Positions 41,239-49,443 of a DNA stretch of 64,000 nt are shown one piece after another. The notes under the pieces were generated by a model. It had not been told where the DNA came from. It ran no database searches and saw only the letters and a program-made list of their open reading frames with translations. Origin of the DNA: Actinomycetota bacterium (GTDB lineage: Bacteria > Actinomycetota > Acidimicrobiia > IMCC26256 > VFJJ01). Position numbers and translations under genes: made by a program. Numbering within the stretch: the stretch's first letter is position 1; each line of letters starts with the position of its first letter. The stretch spans positions 91,348 through 155,347 of the forward strand of contig VFJJ01000011.1 of assembly GCA_009886115.1 (NCBI GenBank), given 5' to 3'.

Positions 41239-43578
41239 TCACGGGGCGCTCTGCAACAGCTCCCACAGCCGAGACGGCGACAACGGGGTCCGGTCGATGC
41301 GGTCTGCGATCTCGGGCAGGGCCGCAGCGACGGCGTTGACCACGCAGGCCATGGCGCCATTGGTTCCGCCTTCGCCCATGCCCTTCATGCCCCCGGGGGT
41401 GTGGGGCGACGGGATCTGGATGTGCTCGATGGTCACGTCGGGCATCGATGCCGACACCGGCGCCAGGTAGTCGAGGAATGTCGTCGTGATGGGCTGGCCG
41501 TCGGCGTTGTAGGCGATCTCCTCCAAGAGCGCCGCGCCGAGGCCCTGGGCGATGCCGCCGTGGATCTGGCCTTCGACCACGAGCGGGTTGACGATCGTCC
41601 CGCAGTCGTGCACGACCGCGTAGTGCTCGATCTCGACCTCGCCCGTGGTCCGATCGACCGCAGCGCGACAGACGTGGGCTGCGTAAGAGAACGTCGCCGA
41701 GACGGGGTCGTAGGCCGCTGTCTCGAGCAGACCGGGCTCGATGCCCGCAGGAAGGGAGAAGCCCTGCCAGGCCCGGTGCGCGACACGAGCGATCGGGACC
41801 GACACGTTGGTACCGATCACCGCGGCCGCGCCGTCGACGAGCACGATGTCGTCGACGGCTGCTTCGAGCATCTCGGCGGCAATGGCCTTCACCTTGGCGG
41901 CGATCTTGTCGGCCGCGAGAACGAGAGCGCCGCCACCGACGGGCATCGACCGGGACGCCGCGGTCCCGTAGGCCGAATAGGGCGTGGAGTTGGTGTCGTT
42001 GGCGATCAGCTCGATCCGGTCGATGTCGAGCCCGAGTCGGTCGGCACACACCTGGAGGAACGTCGTCTCCTGGCCTTGGCCGTGTGGTGAGATACCGGTG
42101 TAGATCCGAACCGATCCGTCGGGCTCCATGCGGACGGTGGCCGTCTCGTGACCGCCGATGCCCAAGCCGATGAGCTGATTGGTGGTGCTGTTGCCGATGC
42201 CGGCCATCTGCACGTAGAAGCAGTATCCGAGACCGCGCGCTCGGCCGTCGTCGGGCGCCGGTGGGAACTGCGTCGCCAGAACCCGGGCTCTCTCGAGGCA
42301 GGTGGGGTAATCGCCGTTGTCGTAGGTGATATATGTCCGAATGGTGTAGGGAAGCTGCTCGGGCTGCACCATGTTGCGCAGCCGCAGCTCGACGGGATCG
42401 GTTCCGAGAGCCCGGGCCACGAGCTCGACGGTCCGCTCCCTCACCAAGGCGGCCTGGGTCTGACCGAAGCCCCGATAGGCCCCGAGCGGCGTCCGGTTGC
42501 TGGCAACGACCTTGGCGGTGCTGCGGACGGCATCCCACGTGTAGGGCCCGGGAACCATCCCGGTCATGGTGAACAGCGGTCCACCGCCGAAGATGGCGAA
42601 CTGCCCGCCCGTGTCACGGACCGCATCGAGTCGCAGGCCCCGCAGGCGCCCGTCGTCGTCGTAGGCGACCTCGACGTCGACGTGATCGTCGCGGGCGTGC
42701 GTGGTCGCGACCATGTGCTCGGAGCGGTCCTCGATCCACTTGACGGGACGGCCGAGCCGCAGCGCCGCCAAGCAGACCATCAGCTCGTCGTCGTAGGCGT
42801 GGTCTTTCAGCCCGAAGGCGCCACCGACGTCGGGGGCGATCACCCGGATTCGGTGCTGGGCCAAGCCGAGCACCTCGCTGACGGCGTCACGAATGGCATG
42901 GGGCGCCTGGTTCGATGACCAGATCGTGAGCGTGCCGGTTGCCGGGTCGGGGGCGGCGACGATGCCGCGACATTCCATCGAGATCCCGGCGATCCGGCCC
43001 AGGTGCATCCGGTGGCGCAGCACACGATCGGCGGCGGCGAACACGGTATCGGTGTGCTCGGCGCTGTCACCGGCTTCGAACGCGCTCAACACGTTGGTGC
43101 CGTACTCGGGGTACAGGAGTGCCGCCCCGGGGGCCAGCGCCGCTTCGGCGTCGGCCACGATGGGCAGCTCCTCGAAGTCGACGACGATCTGGTCGACGGC
43201 ATCCTCGGCCGTGTACCGGGAGCCGGCCACGGCCACGCCGATCGGCTGGCCCACGTATCTGACCCGGCCGTCGGCGACGCGCGTCGAGGTCTGGAGCTGG
43301 ACACCCAGCGTCCACAGGACCGGGACGGAATGGGTGGCGGCATCGATCTCGGACGGTCCCAACACGAGCGCGGCGCCTTCGACCGCTGAGGGGTCGAAGG
43401 ACCGCACGATGCCGTGGGCGATGGGGGAGCGCACGATCGCGGCGTGCGCCATGCCCGGGAGCTCGATGTCGTCGACGAAGCGCCCCAGCCCGCGCAGCAG
43501 CCTCCCATCGTTGCGCCGGGGCAGGCGCTGGCCCACGTACCGAGGCCTCGGCACCCCCGTCGCGTGCATCGATCTCAT
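41239..43578 (-). CDS. Molybdenum hydroxylase large subunit (xanthine dehydrogenase family)
   Basis: The 779-residue molybdopterin-cytosine-dinucleotide-type subunit has RPRYVGQRLPRRNDGRLLRG at its start, YVGQPIGVAVA, APDVGGAFGLK, the active-site loop LGAYRGFGQTQAALV, TGISPHGQGQETTF and the catalytic Glu in GMKGMGEGGTNGA. The loop AYRGFGQ differs from CO dehydrogenase (AYxCSFR) and from form II (AYRGAGR), so it is an aldehyde or aromatic hydroxylase of unknown substrate. ATG 43578 overlaps the small-subunit stop as ATGA. A longer frame upstream is a shadow. The FAD medium subunit is not adjacent. Confidence 0.92.
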   Translation of the reverse strand: MRSMHATGVPRPRYVGQRLPRRNDGRLLRGLGRFVDDIELPGMAHAAIVRSPIAHGIVRSFDPSAVEGAALVLGPSEIDAATHSVPVLWTLGVQLQTSTRVADGRVRYVGQPIGVAVAGSRYTAEDAVDQIVVDFEELPIVADAEAALAPGAALLYPEYGTNVLSAFEAGDSAEHTDTVFAAADRVLRHRMHLGRIAGISMECRGIVAAPDPATGTLTIWSSNQAPHAIRDAVSEVLGLAQHRIRVIAPDVGGAFGLKDHAYDDELMVCLAALRLGRPVKWIEDRSEHMVATTHARDDHVDVEVAYDDDGRLRGLRLDAVRDTGGQFAIFGGGPLFTMTGMVPGPYTWDAVRSTAKVVASNRTPLGAYRGFGQTQAALVRERTVELVARALGTDPVELRLRNMVQPEQLPYTIRTYITYDNGDYPTCLERARVLATQFPPAPDDGRARGLGYCFYVQMAGIGNSTTNQLIGLGIGGHETATVRMEPDGSVRIYTGISPHGQGQETTFLQVCADRLGLDIDRIELIANDTNSTPYSAYGTAASRSMPVGGGALVLAADKIAAKVKAIAAEMLEAAVDDIVLVDGAAAVIGTNVSVPIARVAHRAWQGFSLPAGIEPGLLETAAYDPVSATFSYAAHVCRAAVDRTTGEVEIEHYAVVHDCGTIVNPLVVEGQIHGGIAQGLGAALLEEIAYNADGQPITTTFLDYLAPVSASMPDVTIEHIQIPSPHTPGGMKGMGEGGTNGAMACVVNAVAAALPEIADRIDRTPLSPSRLWELLQSAP

Positions 43579-44102
43579 CGTGTGAGCCCCAGCTCCTGCC
43601 AGGCGCGCTCGACGGCGGCCCGGATGTTCACGTACCCCGTGCAGCGGCACACGTGGCCGCCGAGGGCATCGAGGGTCTCGTCGCGGCTCCAGCCGGCCCG
43701 CTCGGCTGCCACGACGGTCATGACGATCCCCGCGGTGCAGAACCCGCACTGGAGGCCGTGCAGCTCGTGCATGGCGCGCTGAAAGGGGTGCAGCGCTCCA
43801 AGGCCGCCGGCACCTTCGGCGAAGCCGGTGTCGCCGCCGCCGACCGCCACCGCGGCCGCGACCGACTCGATCGTCTCGATCCGGGCGCCTTCGGCCTGGG
43901 GGGCGAGCGCGAGGCACGAGCGTGCCGGGTTGTCGTCCCAGATGACGGTGCACGCGCCGCACACACCCTGCTCGCAGCCGACGTGCGTGCCGGTCAGGCC
44001 GAGCTCGTGGCGCAAGACGTCGCTCAGCAGCGTCCTGACGTCGACATCGATCGTGCGCGCCTCACCGTTGACAACCAGCTGCACTCGTCGGCGTTCGGTC
44101 AC
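43575..44102 (-). CDS. Molybdenum hydroxylase [2Fe-2S] subunit
   Basis: The 175-residue subunit passes electrons from the Mo site. The plant-type cluster is GTHVGCEQGVCGACTVI plus the following Cys in ARSCLAL; the second cluster is LQCGFCTAGIVM with GGHVCRCTGYVNI. All eight cysteines are present. It lies first in a two-gene operon with the large subunit. Electrons would normally move to an FAD subunit, which is missing here. Its start faces the amidohydrolase gene across 89 bases containing a 48-nt palindromic element. Confidence 0.94.
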   Translation of the reverse strand: MTERRRVQLVVNGEARTIDVDVRTLLSDVLRHELGLTGTHVGCEQGVCGACTVIWDDNPARSCLALAPQAEGARIETIESVAAAVAVGGGDTGFAEGAGGLGALHPFQRAMHELHGLQCGFCTAGIVMTVVAAERAGWSRDETLDALGGHVCRCTGYVNIRAAVERAWQELGLTR

Positions 44103-44116
44103 GGGCCCCTCCCCTG

Positions 44117-44164
44117 CAACTGTCGGCGTGGCGCCCCGTATCCGGGGCGTGACACTGACAGTTG
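44117..44164. repeat. 48-nt palindromic element, copy 1
   Basis: A 22-base arm starting CAACTGTCGGCGTG, a TATC loop (44139-44142) and a 22-base right arm ending ACTGACAGTTG. Two mismatches and a few G-T pairs. It shares arm ends, length and loop with 51356-51403. This copy lies between divergent starts, so it is not simply a terminator, and its right end overlaps the likely -35 region of the amidohydrolase promoter. Confidence 0.8.
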
Positions 44165-44178
44165 AAGATGTGTGTTGT

Positions 44179-44184
44179 TAGCCT
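44179..44184 (+). promoter_or_regulatory. Putative leaderless -10 element of the amidohydrolase
   Basis: TAGCCT stands seven bases before GTG 44192. CTGACA inside the palindromic element, 19 bases upstream of it, could act as -35. Confidence 0.45.
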
Positions 44185-44191
44185 GCCCGAT

Positions 44192-45565
44192 GTGACCACC
44201 ACAGCGACGACTTTGATTCGGAACGGGATCGTGATTCCTTGCGAAGGGCGCAAGGTCGTGCACGACCCGGGTTCGGTGCTGATCGAGGGGACGGGCATCG
44301 TCGCGGTGGGCTCCGTCGCCGAGCTCGACGCCGACCCGAGAGCCGCCGGGGCAACGGTGATCGACGCGACAGGCCAGGCCGTCATCCCCGGCCTGCACAA
44401 CTGCCATCTGCACAGTGGGTTGCTGCGGGGCACGGCCGAGTCGATGTCGCTGTGGGACTGGCTCGAGAGCTACGTCGACCCGGCCCACAAGGTGATGACG
44501 CCCGAGATCGCCGAGGCCGCGTCGTACATGGCCTACACCGAAGGGCTCCTCGCCGGCACGGTGTCGGTCATGGACATGTGGCGCTTCATGGACGGCTCGG
44601 CTCGCGCCGCCGACGAGATCGGCATCCGAGCCACCCTCGTGCCCTACACGGCGGATCTCTACGACTACTTCGAGACGCTCGAGACCAACCGCCGCCTGCT
44701 CGAGACCCATCTGAGCGCCTCCGACGGCCGGGTCCGCACCTGGGTCGGCCTCGAGCACATCATGTACTGCTCGGCCGAGATGTTCCGGGCCGCCGCCGAC
44801 CTCGCCGCCGAGTTCGGCACGGGCATCCACACGCACTCGTCGGAGTCGATCTGGGAGGTGCAAGAGACGCTCAAGCGGTTCGGGCGCCGACCGATCGAGG
44901 AGTTCTACAACCGGGGCATCCTCGGTCCGAGCACGGTCGTCGCGCACTGCGTCTGGCTCGACGACCGCGAGATCGAGCTCATGGCCCAGACGGGCACCAG
45001 CGTTGCGCACTGCCCGTGCTCGAACATGAAGCTCTCGTCCGGGCCGGCCCGGGTTGGCGACTACCGCCGCGCCGGCATCCACGTGGGGCTCGGCAGCGAC
45101 GGCGAGAAGGAGAACAACAACCTCGACATCATCCAGGAGATGAAGTTCGCGTCGTTGCTGCAGAAGGTCTCCACACTCGACCCGACGACCGGCGATCCCT
45201 GGGACATCCTCGACATGGCCACGCTCGACGGGGCCACGGCGCTCGGTCTGGGCGATCTCTCGGGCTCGCTGGAGGTGGGCAAGCGGGCCGACGTGGTCAC
45301 GGTCGACCTGCGCAGGCTGCACTTCACGCCGCTGCTGCACGGCAAGAACTTCAACGCGGCTGCGCATCTGGTGTTCTCGGCGTCGGGGCGCGACGTGTCG
45401 AACGTGTGGGTCGACGGCCGGCAGCTCGTGGCCGATGGACAGGTCACGACCGTCGACGTGGAGACCGTCCGCAGCCGGGCGCAGAGCGCGGCCGAGGAGC
45501 TCTTCGAGCGGCGCGAAGCCGTGTTGGGGCTCACGGCGAGCCCGAAGAACACGCAACTCGCCTAA
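44192..45565 (+). CDS. Amidohydrolase, SsnA/TrzN/AtzB-like aminohydrolase
   Basis: A 457-residue metal-dependent deaminase or hydrolase of the cytosine-deaminase/AtzB branch. The first metal motif is PGLHNCHLHSGLLRG (HxH), then GIHTHSSESIWEV, VVAHCVWLDDREI and the metal Asp in HVGLGSDGEKENNNLDIIQEM, with VAHCPCSNMKLSSG between. The set fits enzymes acting on triazines, guanine, S-adenosylhomocysteine or similar amino-heterocycles; the substrate cannot be read. GTG 44192 gives the usual TLIRNGIVIPCEG start. It is divergent from the molybdenum hydroxylase; together they might form a small N-heterocycle breakdown unit (inference). Confidence 0.9.
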   Translation: MTTTATTLIRNGIVIPCEGRKVVHDPGSVLIEGTGIVAVGSVAELDADPRAAGATVIDATGQAVIPGLHNCHLHSGLLRGTAESMSLWDWLESYVDPAHKVMTPEIAEAASYMAYTEGLLAGTVSVMDMWRFMDGSARAADEIGIRATLVPYTADLYDYFETLETNRRLLETHLSASDGRVRTWVGLEHIMYCSAEMFRAAADLAAEFGTGIHTHSSESIWEVQETLKRFGRRPIEEFYNRGILGPSTVVAHCVWLDDREIELMAQTGTSVAHCPCSNMKLSSGPARVGDYRRAGIHVGLGSDGEKENNNLDIIQEMKFASLLQKVSTLDPTTGDPWDILDMATLDGATALGLGDLSGSLEVGKRADVVTVDLRRLHFTPLLHGKNFNAAAHLVFSASGRDVSNVWVDGRQLVADGQVTTVDVETVRSRAQSAAEELFERREAVLGLTASPKNTQLA

Positions 45566-45597
45566 CTCCGGGCCAACGAGGGATAGTCAATGCCTGA

Positions 45598-46854
45598 CTA
45601 CCGGGCGACGGCCCGCACCGGGTAGTGGAGGAACCCGGCGAACTGGTTGGCCCGCAGACGCACCGGATCGCCGTCGAGCTCGAAGCGGGCCACCCGGCGA
45701 ACGACCTCGGTGAGCATCGAGCGCACCTCCATGCGGCCGACCTGGGCGCCGATGCAGAAGTGCGGCCCGCCCCCGCCGAAGCCCACGTGGTCGTTGGGGC
45801 TGCGCCACGGGTCGAGCCGATCGGGGTCGGCGAACACGCGCTCGTCGCGGTTGGCCGACGAGAACGACAGCACCACTTTGTCGCCGGCCTTGATCTGCTG
45901 CCCGCGCAGCTCGTGGTCGACGGTCGCCGTGCGGCGGAAGTTCATGGCCGGCGACGCCCAGCGCACGCACTCCTCCACCAGTGTCGCCGGGCACTCGGCA
46001 TCGGGGCCGCCGAGCTCCAGCACCCGGTGGAGCTCGTCGAGCAGCTGGGGCCGCTCCACGAAGGCCGAGACGGCCTCCGACAGCGTGTGGGCGACCGTCC
46101 CCACCCCACCCACCACGGTCACGAGGACGAACAGCGCCAGCTCGTCGTCGGTCATGCGGTCGACGGTGCCGTCAGGGCGGACGATCTCGGAGCGCACGAG
46201 GTCGGCAGCGATGCCGGGGTGGGCGTCGGGGTCGCGGCGCACCCGGGCGAAGAGCTCCCGGGCGTAGTCGACGGCCACCATCTGGATCTCGGGCCGGGGC
46301 TTGCCCGAGGGGTTGAGCTCGGGCTCTTGGGCCAGCGAGATCATGAGCGACCACTCCAGCATCCGGTCGTGATCGTCGGCCGGGATGCCGAACATGGCCG
46401 CCGGAACCTCGAAGCCCATCGGCGTCGCGCACCCGTCGTGGAAGTCGCCCCGGCCCTCGTCGAGTAGCCGGTCGACGGTTCGCCGGGCCACGTCGCGGGC
46501 CAACCCTGCGAACTGCCGCACCCGGCCCGGCGTGAACGCGGGGCTCACGAGCCGCCGGGTGCGGGTGTGGTCGTCGGGATCCTGGTTCACGAAGATCCGT
46601 TGCCTGAAGGCCAGCTCCTCGTCGCTGCGGGGGTCCTCGAGCGACGATCCCCGCAGCGCGTTCGAGTAGGTCTGCCAGTCACGGTTGGCGGCCACGACGT
46701 CGTCGTGGCGGGTGACGAGCCAATAGCCCCGTCCACCGGTCTCGGCCGGTTCGTCGTGCCAGGCCACGGGATCGTGGCGGCGCAGCCACGCGAAGTAGTC
46801 GTAGGGCACGCCCGACCGGAACAGGTCGGGATCCATCAGGTCGAGCCGGTCCAT
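45598..46854 (-). CDS. Cytochrome P450
   Basis: A 418-residue soluble bacterial P450. The haem motif is FGGGGPHFCIGAQVGRMEVR, the ExxR helix ECVRWASPAMNFRR begins with EECVR, and the I-helix reads VTVVGGVGTVAHTLSE, which keeps the oxygen-activating Thr but replaces the usual acidic neighbour (AGxET) with Gly. PERF-region is ANRDERVFADPD. The substrate is unknown; the surrounding CoA-catabolic genes suggest a lipid, terpenoid or sterol. It is downstream of a second P450 with 39 bases between, so probably one operon. Confidence 0.93.
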   Translation of the reverse strand: MDRLDLMDPDLFRSGVPYDYFAWLRRHDPVAWHDEPAETGGRGYWLVTRHDDVVAANRDWQTYSNALRGSSLEDPRSDEELAFRQRIFVNQDPDDHTRTRRLVSPAFTPGRVRQFAGLARDVARRTVDRLLDEGRGDFHDGCATPMGFEVPAAMFGIPADDHDRMLEWSLMISLAQEPELNPSGKPRPEIQMVAVDYARELFARVRRDPDAHPGIAADLVRSEIVRPDGTVDRMTDDELALFVLVTVVGGVGTVAHTLSEAVSAFVERPQLLDELHRVLELGGPDAECPATLVEECVRWASPAMNFRRTATVDHELRGQQIKAGDKVVLSFSSANRDERVFADPDRLDPWRSPNDHVGFGGGGPHFCIGAQVGRMEVRSMLTEVVRRVARFELDGDPVRLRANQFAGFLHYPVRAVAR

Positions 46855-46893
46855 GGGCCCAGCGCTCCTCCACCGAGTCGGTCTCCGAGTGCG

Positions 46894-48117
46894 TCAGCGC
46901 AGTCGGACGGGCATGTGCTTGATGCCGTTCACGAAGTTCGAGCGGAGCCGTTCGACGGGCCCCGTCAGCTCAAGGCGGGGCACGAGCTCGACGATGGCGT
47001 CGAAGATGGCCCGGGCTTCGAGACGGGCCAGCGACGCGCCGAGGCAGAAGTGGGGGCCACCGGCCCCGAAGGCCACGTGCTCGTTGGGCTGGCGCAGCAG
47101 ATCGAGCTGGTCGGCCGTGGGCCCGAAGAACGCCTCGTCGCGATTGGCCGACGGGTACCACATGATCACCATCTCCCCCTCGGCGATCTGCTGGCCGGCG
47201 ATCTCGACATCGTGGGTGACGCGGCGGGCGAAGTGGTGGACGGGCGTCACGTAGCGCAGCAGCTCCTCGATGGCGACGGGGATGCGTTCGGGGTCGGCGG
47301 CGAGCAGCGCATGCTGGTCGGGATGCTCCATGAGGGCCAGCGTTCCGTGGGTGATGAGGTTGCGGGTGGTCTCGGAGCCGGCGTTTTGCAGCAGGAGGAA
47401 GAAGACGTCGATCTCGTGCTGGGTGAGGCGGTCGACGGTGCCGTCCTCGCGCTTCATCTCGGCGGCGAGCAGCACCGAGATGAGGTCGTCGCGGGGACTC
47501 GATCGCCGTTCCTCGCACATCCCTTCGGCGTACATGTACATCGAGGCCATGGCCGCCATCTGGTCTTCGGGGGTGTGGACGTACTCGGGGTCGTCCCCGC
47601 TCATGGTGACCTCGGTCCACTCGAACACCTGGTGACGATCGGCCTCGGGGACGCCCACGAGCTCGGCGATCACCTGCAGTGGCAGCTCGACGGCGACCTG
47701 GTTGACGAAGTCGAACTCGCCGGCGGCTGCGGCCCCTTCGACGATCCGCTTCACGAGGGCGCGGATGCGCGCCTCCATCCCGGCCACCCGCCGTGGGGTG
47801 AAGCCCTTGTTGACCAGCAGCCGCATGCGGGTGTGGATCGGCGGGTCGAGGCTGATGAGCAGCGGCATGTCGGGCGCATCGGGCTGGAGGGGCCAGGCGA
47901 ACGGCCCCGGGCGTGACGAGAAGATCTCGGGTCGACGCGAGACCGACAGCACGTCGGCCATCCGCACGACCGACCAGAACGCCTGGTTGCGATCGGTCGC
48001 GTCCGAGTGCACCAGCCCGGGGGTGGCCCGCATCTCCCTGAACACGTCATGGGGAACGGCCCGGGCCCAGATGCCGTTGTCGAAGAGGTCGACTGCGTGG
48101 GGCTGAGTCATGGTCAT
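46894..48117 (-). CDS. Cytochrome P450
   Basis: The 407-residue P450 has all standard elements: I-helix FFLLLQNAGSETTRNLITH, ExxR in EELLRYVTPVHHFARR, ANRDEAFFGP and the haem loop FGAGGPHFCLGASLARLE. LISLDPPIHTRMRLLVNKGFTPRR matches the CYP125/CYP124-like group that oxidises sterol and isoprenoid side chains in actinobacteria, a weak resemblance only. ATG 48117 is preceded six bases earlier by CACGAT, so it may be leaderless. It is divergent from an acyl-CoA dehydrogenase 46 bases away; co-regulation is likely. Confidence 0.92.
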   Translation of the reverse strand: MTMTQPHAVDLFDNGIWARAVPHDVFREMRATPGLVHSDATDRNQAFWSVVRMADVLSVSRRPEIFSSRPGPFAWPLQPDAPDMPLLISLDPPIHTRMRLLVNKGFTPRRVAGMEARIRALVKRIVEGAAAAGEFDFVNQVAVELPLQVIAELVGVPEADRHQVFEWTEVTMSGDDPEYVHTPEDQMAAMASMYMYAEGMCEERRSSPRDDLISVLLAAEMKREDGTVDRLTQHEIDVFFLLLQNAGSETTRNLITHGTLALMEHPDQHALLAADPERIPVAIEELLRYVTPVHHFARRVTHDVEIAGQQIAEGEMVIMWYPSANRDEAFFGPTADQLDLLRQPNEHVAFGAGGPHFCLGASLARLEARAIFDAIVELVPRLELTGPVERLRSNFVNGIKHMPVRLR

Positions 48118-48163
48118 GGCCCAATCGTGCCTCACGACGGGTGTCCATGGCACCATCTCGGCC

Positions 48164-49381
48164 ATGAGCCTGAGCGCGAGCGAACTCTCCGACGTGGACG
48201 AGGCGACCGTCCTCGAGCTGTGCGACCGTCTGCTCACCGAGCACCCGCCCACGTCGACTCCAGCCGGGGTGTTCCTCGGAGCCCAGTTCGACCTGGGGCT
48301 GGCGTGGGTCCACTTCCCTGTCGGCCACGGCGGGCTGGGCCTGTCGCCGAAGCACCAGGTGGCCATCGGGAGCCGCCTCGGCCCCGCCGGTGCGCCCGAG
48401 CCCTTCAGCCGTAACCCGATCGGGTGGGGGATGGGCGCGCCGACCGTCGTCACCCACGGCAGCGAGGCCCAGAAGGCGCGGTATCTGCGGCCGCTGTTCA
48501 CCGGCGAGGAGATCTGGTGCCAGATGTTCAGCGAGCCCGGCGCCGGCTCCGACGTGGCCGGCTTGTCGACGATGGCCGTCCGCGACGGCGACGAGTGGAT
48601 CGTCAACGGGCAGAAGGTCTGGACGTCGCTCGGGCATCTCGCCCGTTGGGGGATGCTCGTCGCCCGGACCGACCCGAACGCCTTGAAGCACAAGGGACTG
48701 TCGTACTTCGTCGTCGACATGCACGCGCCCGGGGTCGACGTGCGCCCGCTCCGGCAGCTCACCGGCGAGGCCGAGTTCAACGAGGTCTTCTTCACCGACG
48801 TGCGCATCCCCGACGCCGAGCGCCTCGGCGACGTCGGCCAGGGCTGGCACGTCGCGCTCACCACGCTCATGAACGAGCGCGTCTCGCTGGGCGGCGGCGT
48901 GCCGCCCCGGGGCTCGGGGATGATCGGACGGGCGCTCGAGTTGTGGCTGGCGGTTCCGGCCGAGGATCGCGACGCCATCCGGCGTGATCGGTTGACCCGC
49001 TTGTGGATCGAGGCCGAGACCATCCGGCTCACCAACATGCGGTCGTCGGGCGCGCGCACGGTGGGCGTTCCCGGTCCTGAAGGGTCGGTGGGCAAGCTGG
49101 CGACGGCCGAGTTCAACAAGCGCATCACCGAGTTCTTCTGCGAGATCCTGGGGCCGGCGTCGATGGTCGGCGTCGACTACAGCTTCCGCCGGCCCACCGA
49201 GGGCCAGGGAATGCTCGAACGGTTCAACGACCGCAAGCTGTTCCTGCGGATGCGGGCGCAGAGCATCGAGGGCGGCACGTCGGAGGTGATGCGCAACATC
49301 CTCGGTGAGCGCGTCCTCGGCCTCCCCGGCGACGTGCGGGTCGACCGCGACCGCCCCTGGTCGGAGGTCCCCCGGAACTGA
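48164..49381 (+). CDS. Acyl-CoA dehydrogenase
   Basis: The 405-residue flavoprotein has PVGHGGLGLSPKHQVAIG, the FAD motif WCQMFSEPGAGSDVAGLSTMA with VNGQKVWTS, FFTDVRIPDAERLGDVGQGW and the C-terminal SIEGGTSEVMRNILGERVLGLP, where GGTSE is the adenine-ribityl contact. It oxidises an acyl-CoA to the 2-enoyl-CoA. It resembles the actinobacterial FadE group used on sterol or branched substrates. ATG 48164 lies seven bases after CACCAT, a possible leaderless -10. It is divergent from P450 46894. Confidence 0.92.
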   Translation: MSLSASELSDVDEATVLELCDRLLTEHPPTSTPAGVFLGAQFDLGLAWVHFPVGHGGLGLSPKHQVAIGSRLGPAGAPEPFSRNPIGWGMGAPTVVTHGSEAQKARYLRPLFTGEEIWCQMFSEPGAGSDVAGLSTMAVRDGDEWIVNGQKVWTSLGHLARWGMLVARTDPNALKHKGLSYFVVDMHAPGVDVRPLRQLTGEAEFNEVFFTDVRIPDAERLGDVGQGWHVALTTLMNERVSLGGGVPPRGSGMIGRALELWLAVPAEDRDAIRRDRLTRLWIEAETIRLTNMRSSGARTVGVPGPEGSVGKLATAEFNKRITEFFCEILGPASMVGVDYSFRRPTEGQGMLERFNDRKLFLRMRAQSIEGGTSEVMRNILGERVLGLPGDVRVDRDRPWSEVPRN

Positions 49382-49443
49382 GTTATCGAGCATTTGACCC
49401 AGGCCGCGCTGTTCCGGCTCACGTCAGCGCCGATACTTGAGGG

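Noticed and set aside
41239-43578. Carbon monoxide dehydrogenase CoxL
   Set aside because: The active-site loop is AYRGFGQ, not AYxCSFR, and there is no CoxM next to it.
41239-43962. A 907-codon version of the Mo hydroxylase large subunit
   Set aside because: The first 128 codons overlap the iron-sulfur subunit in another frame and look non-coding. ATG 43578 with the ATGA overlap is the natural start.
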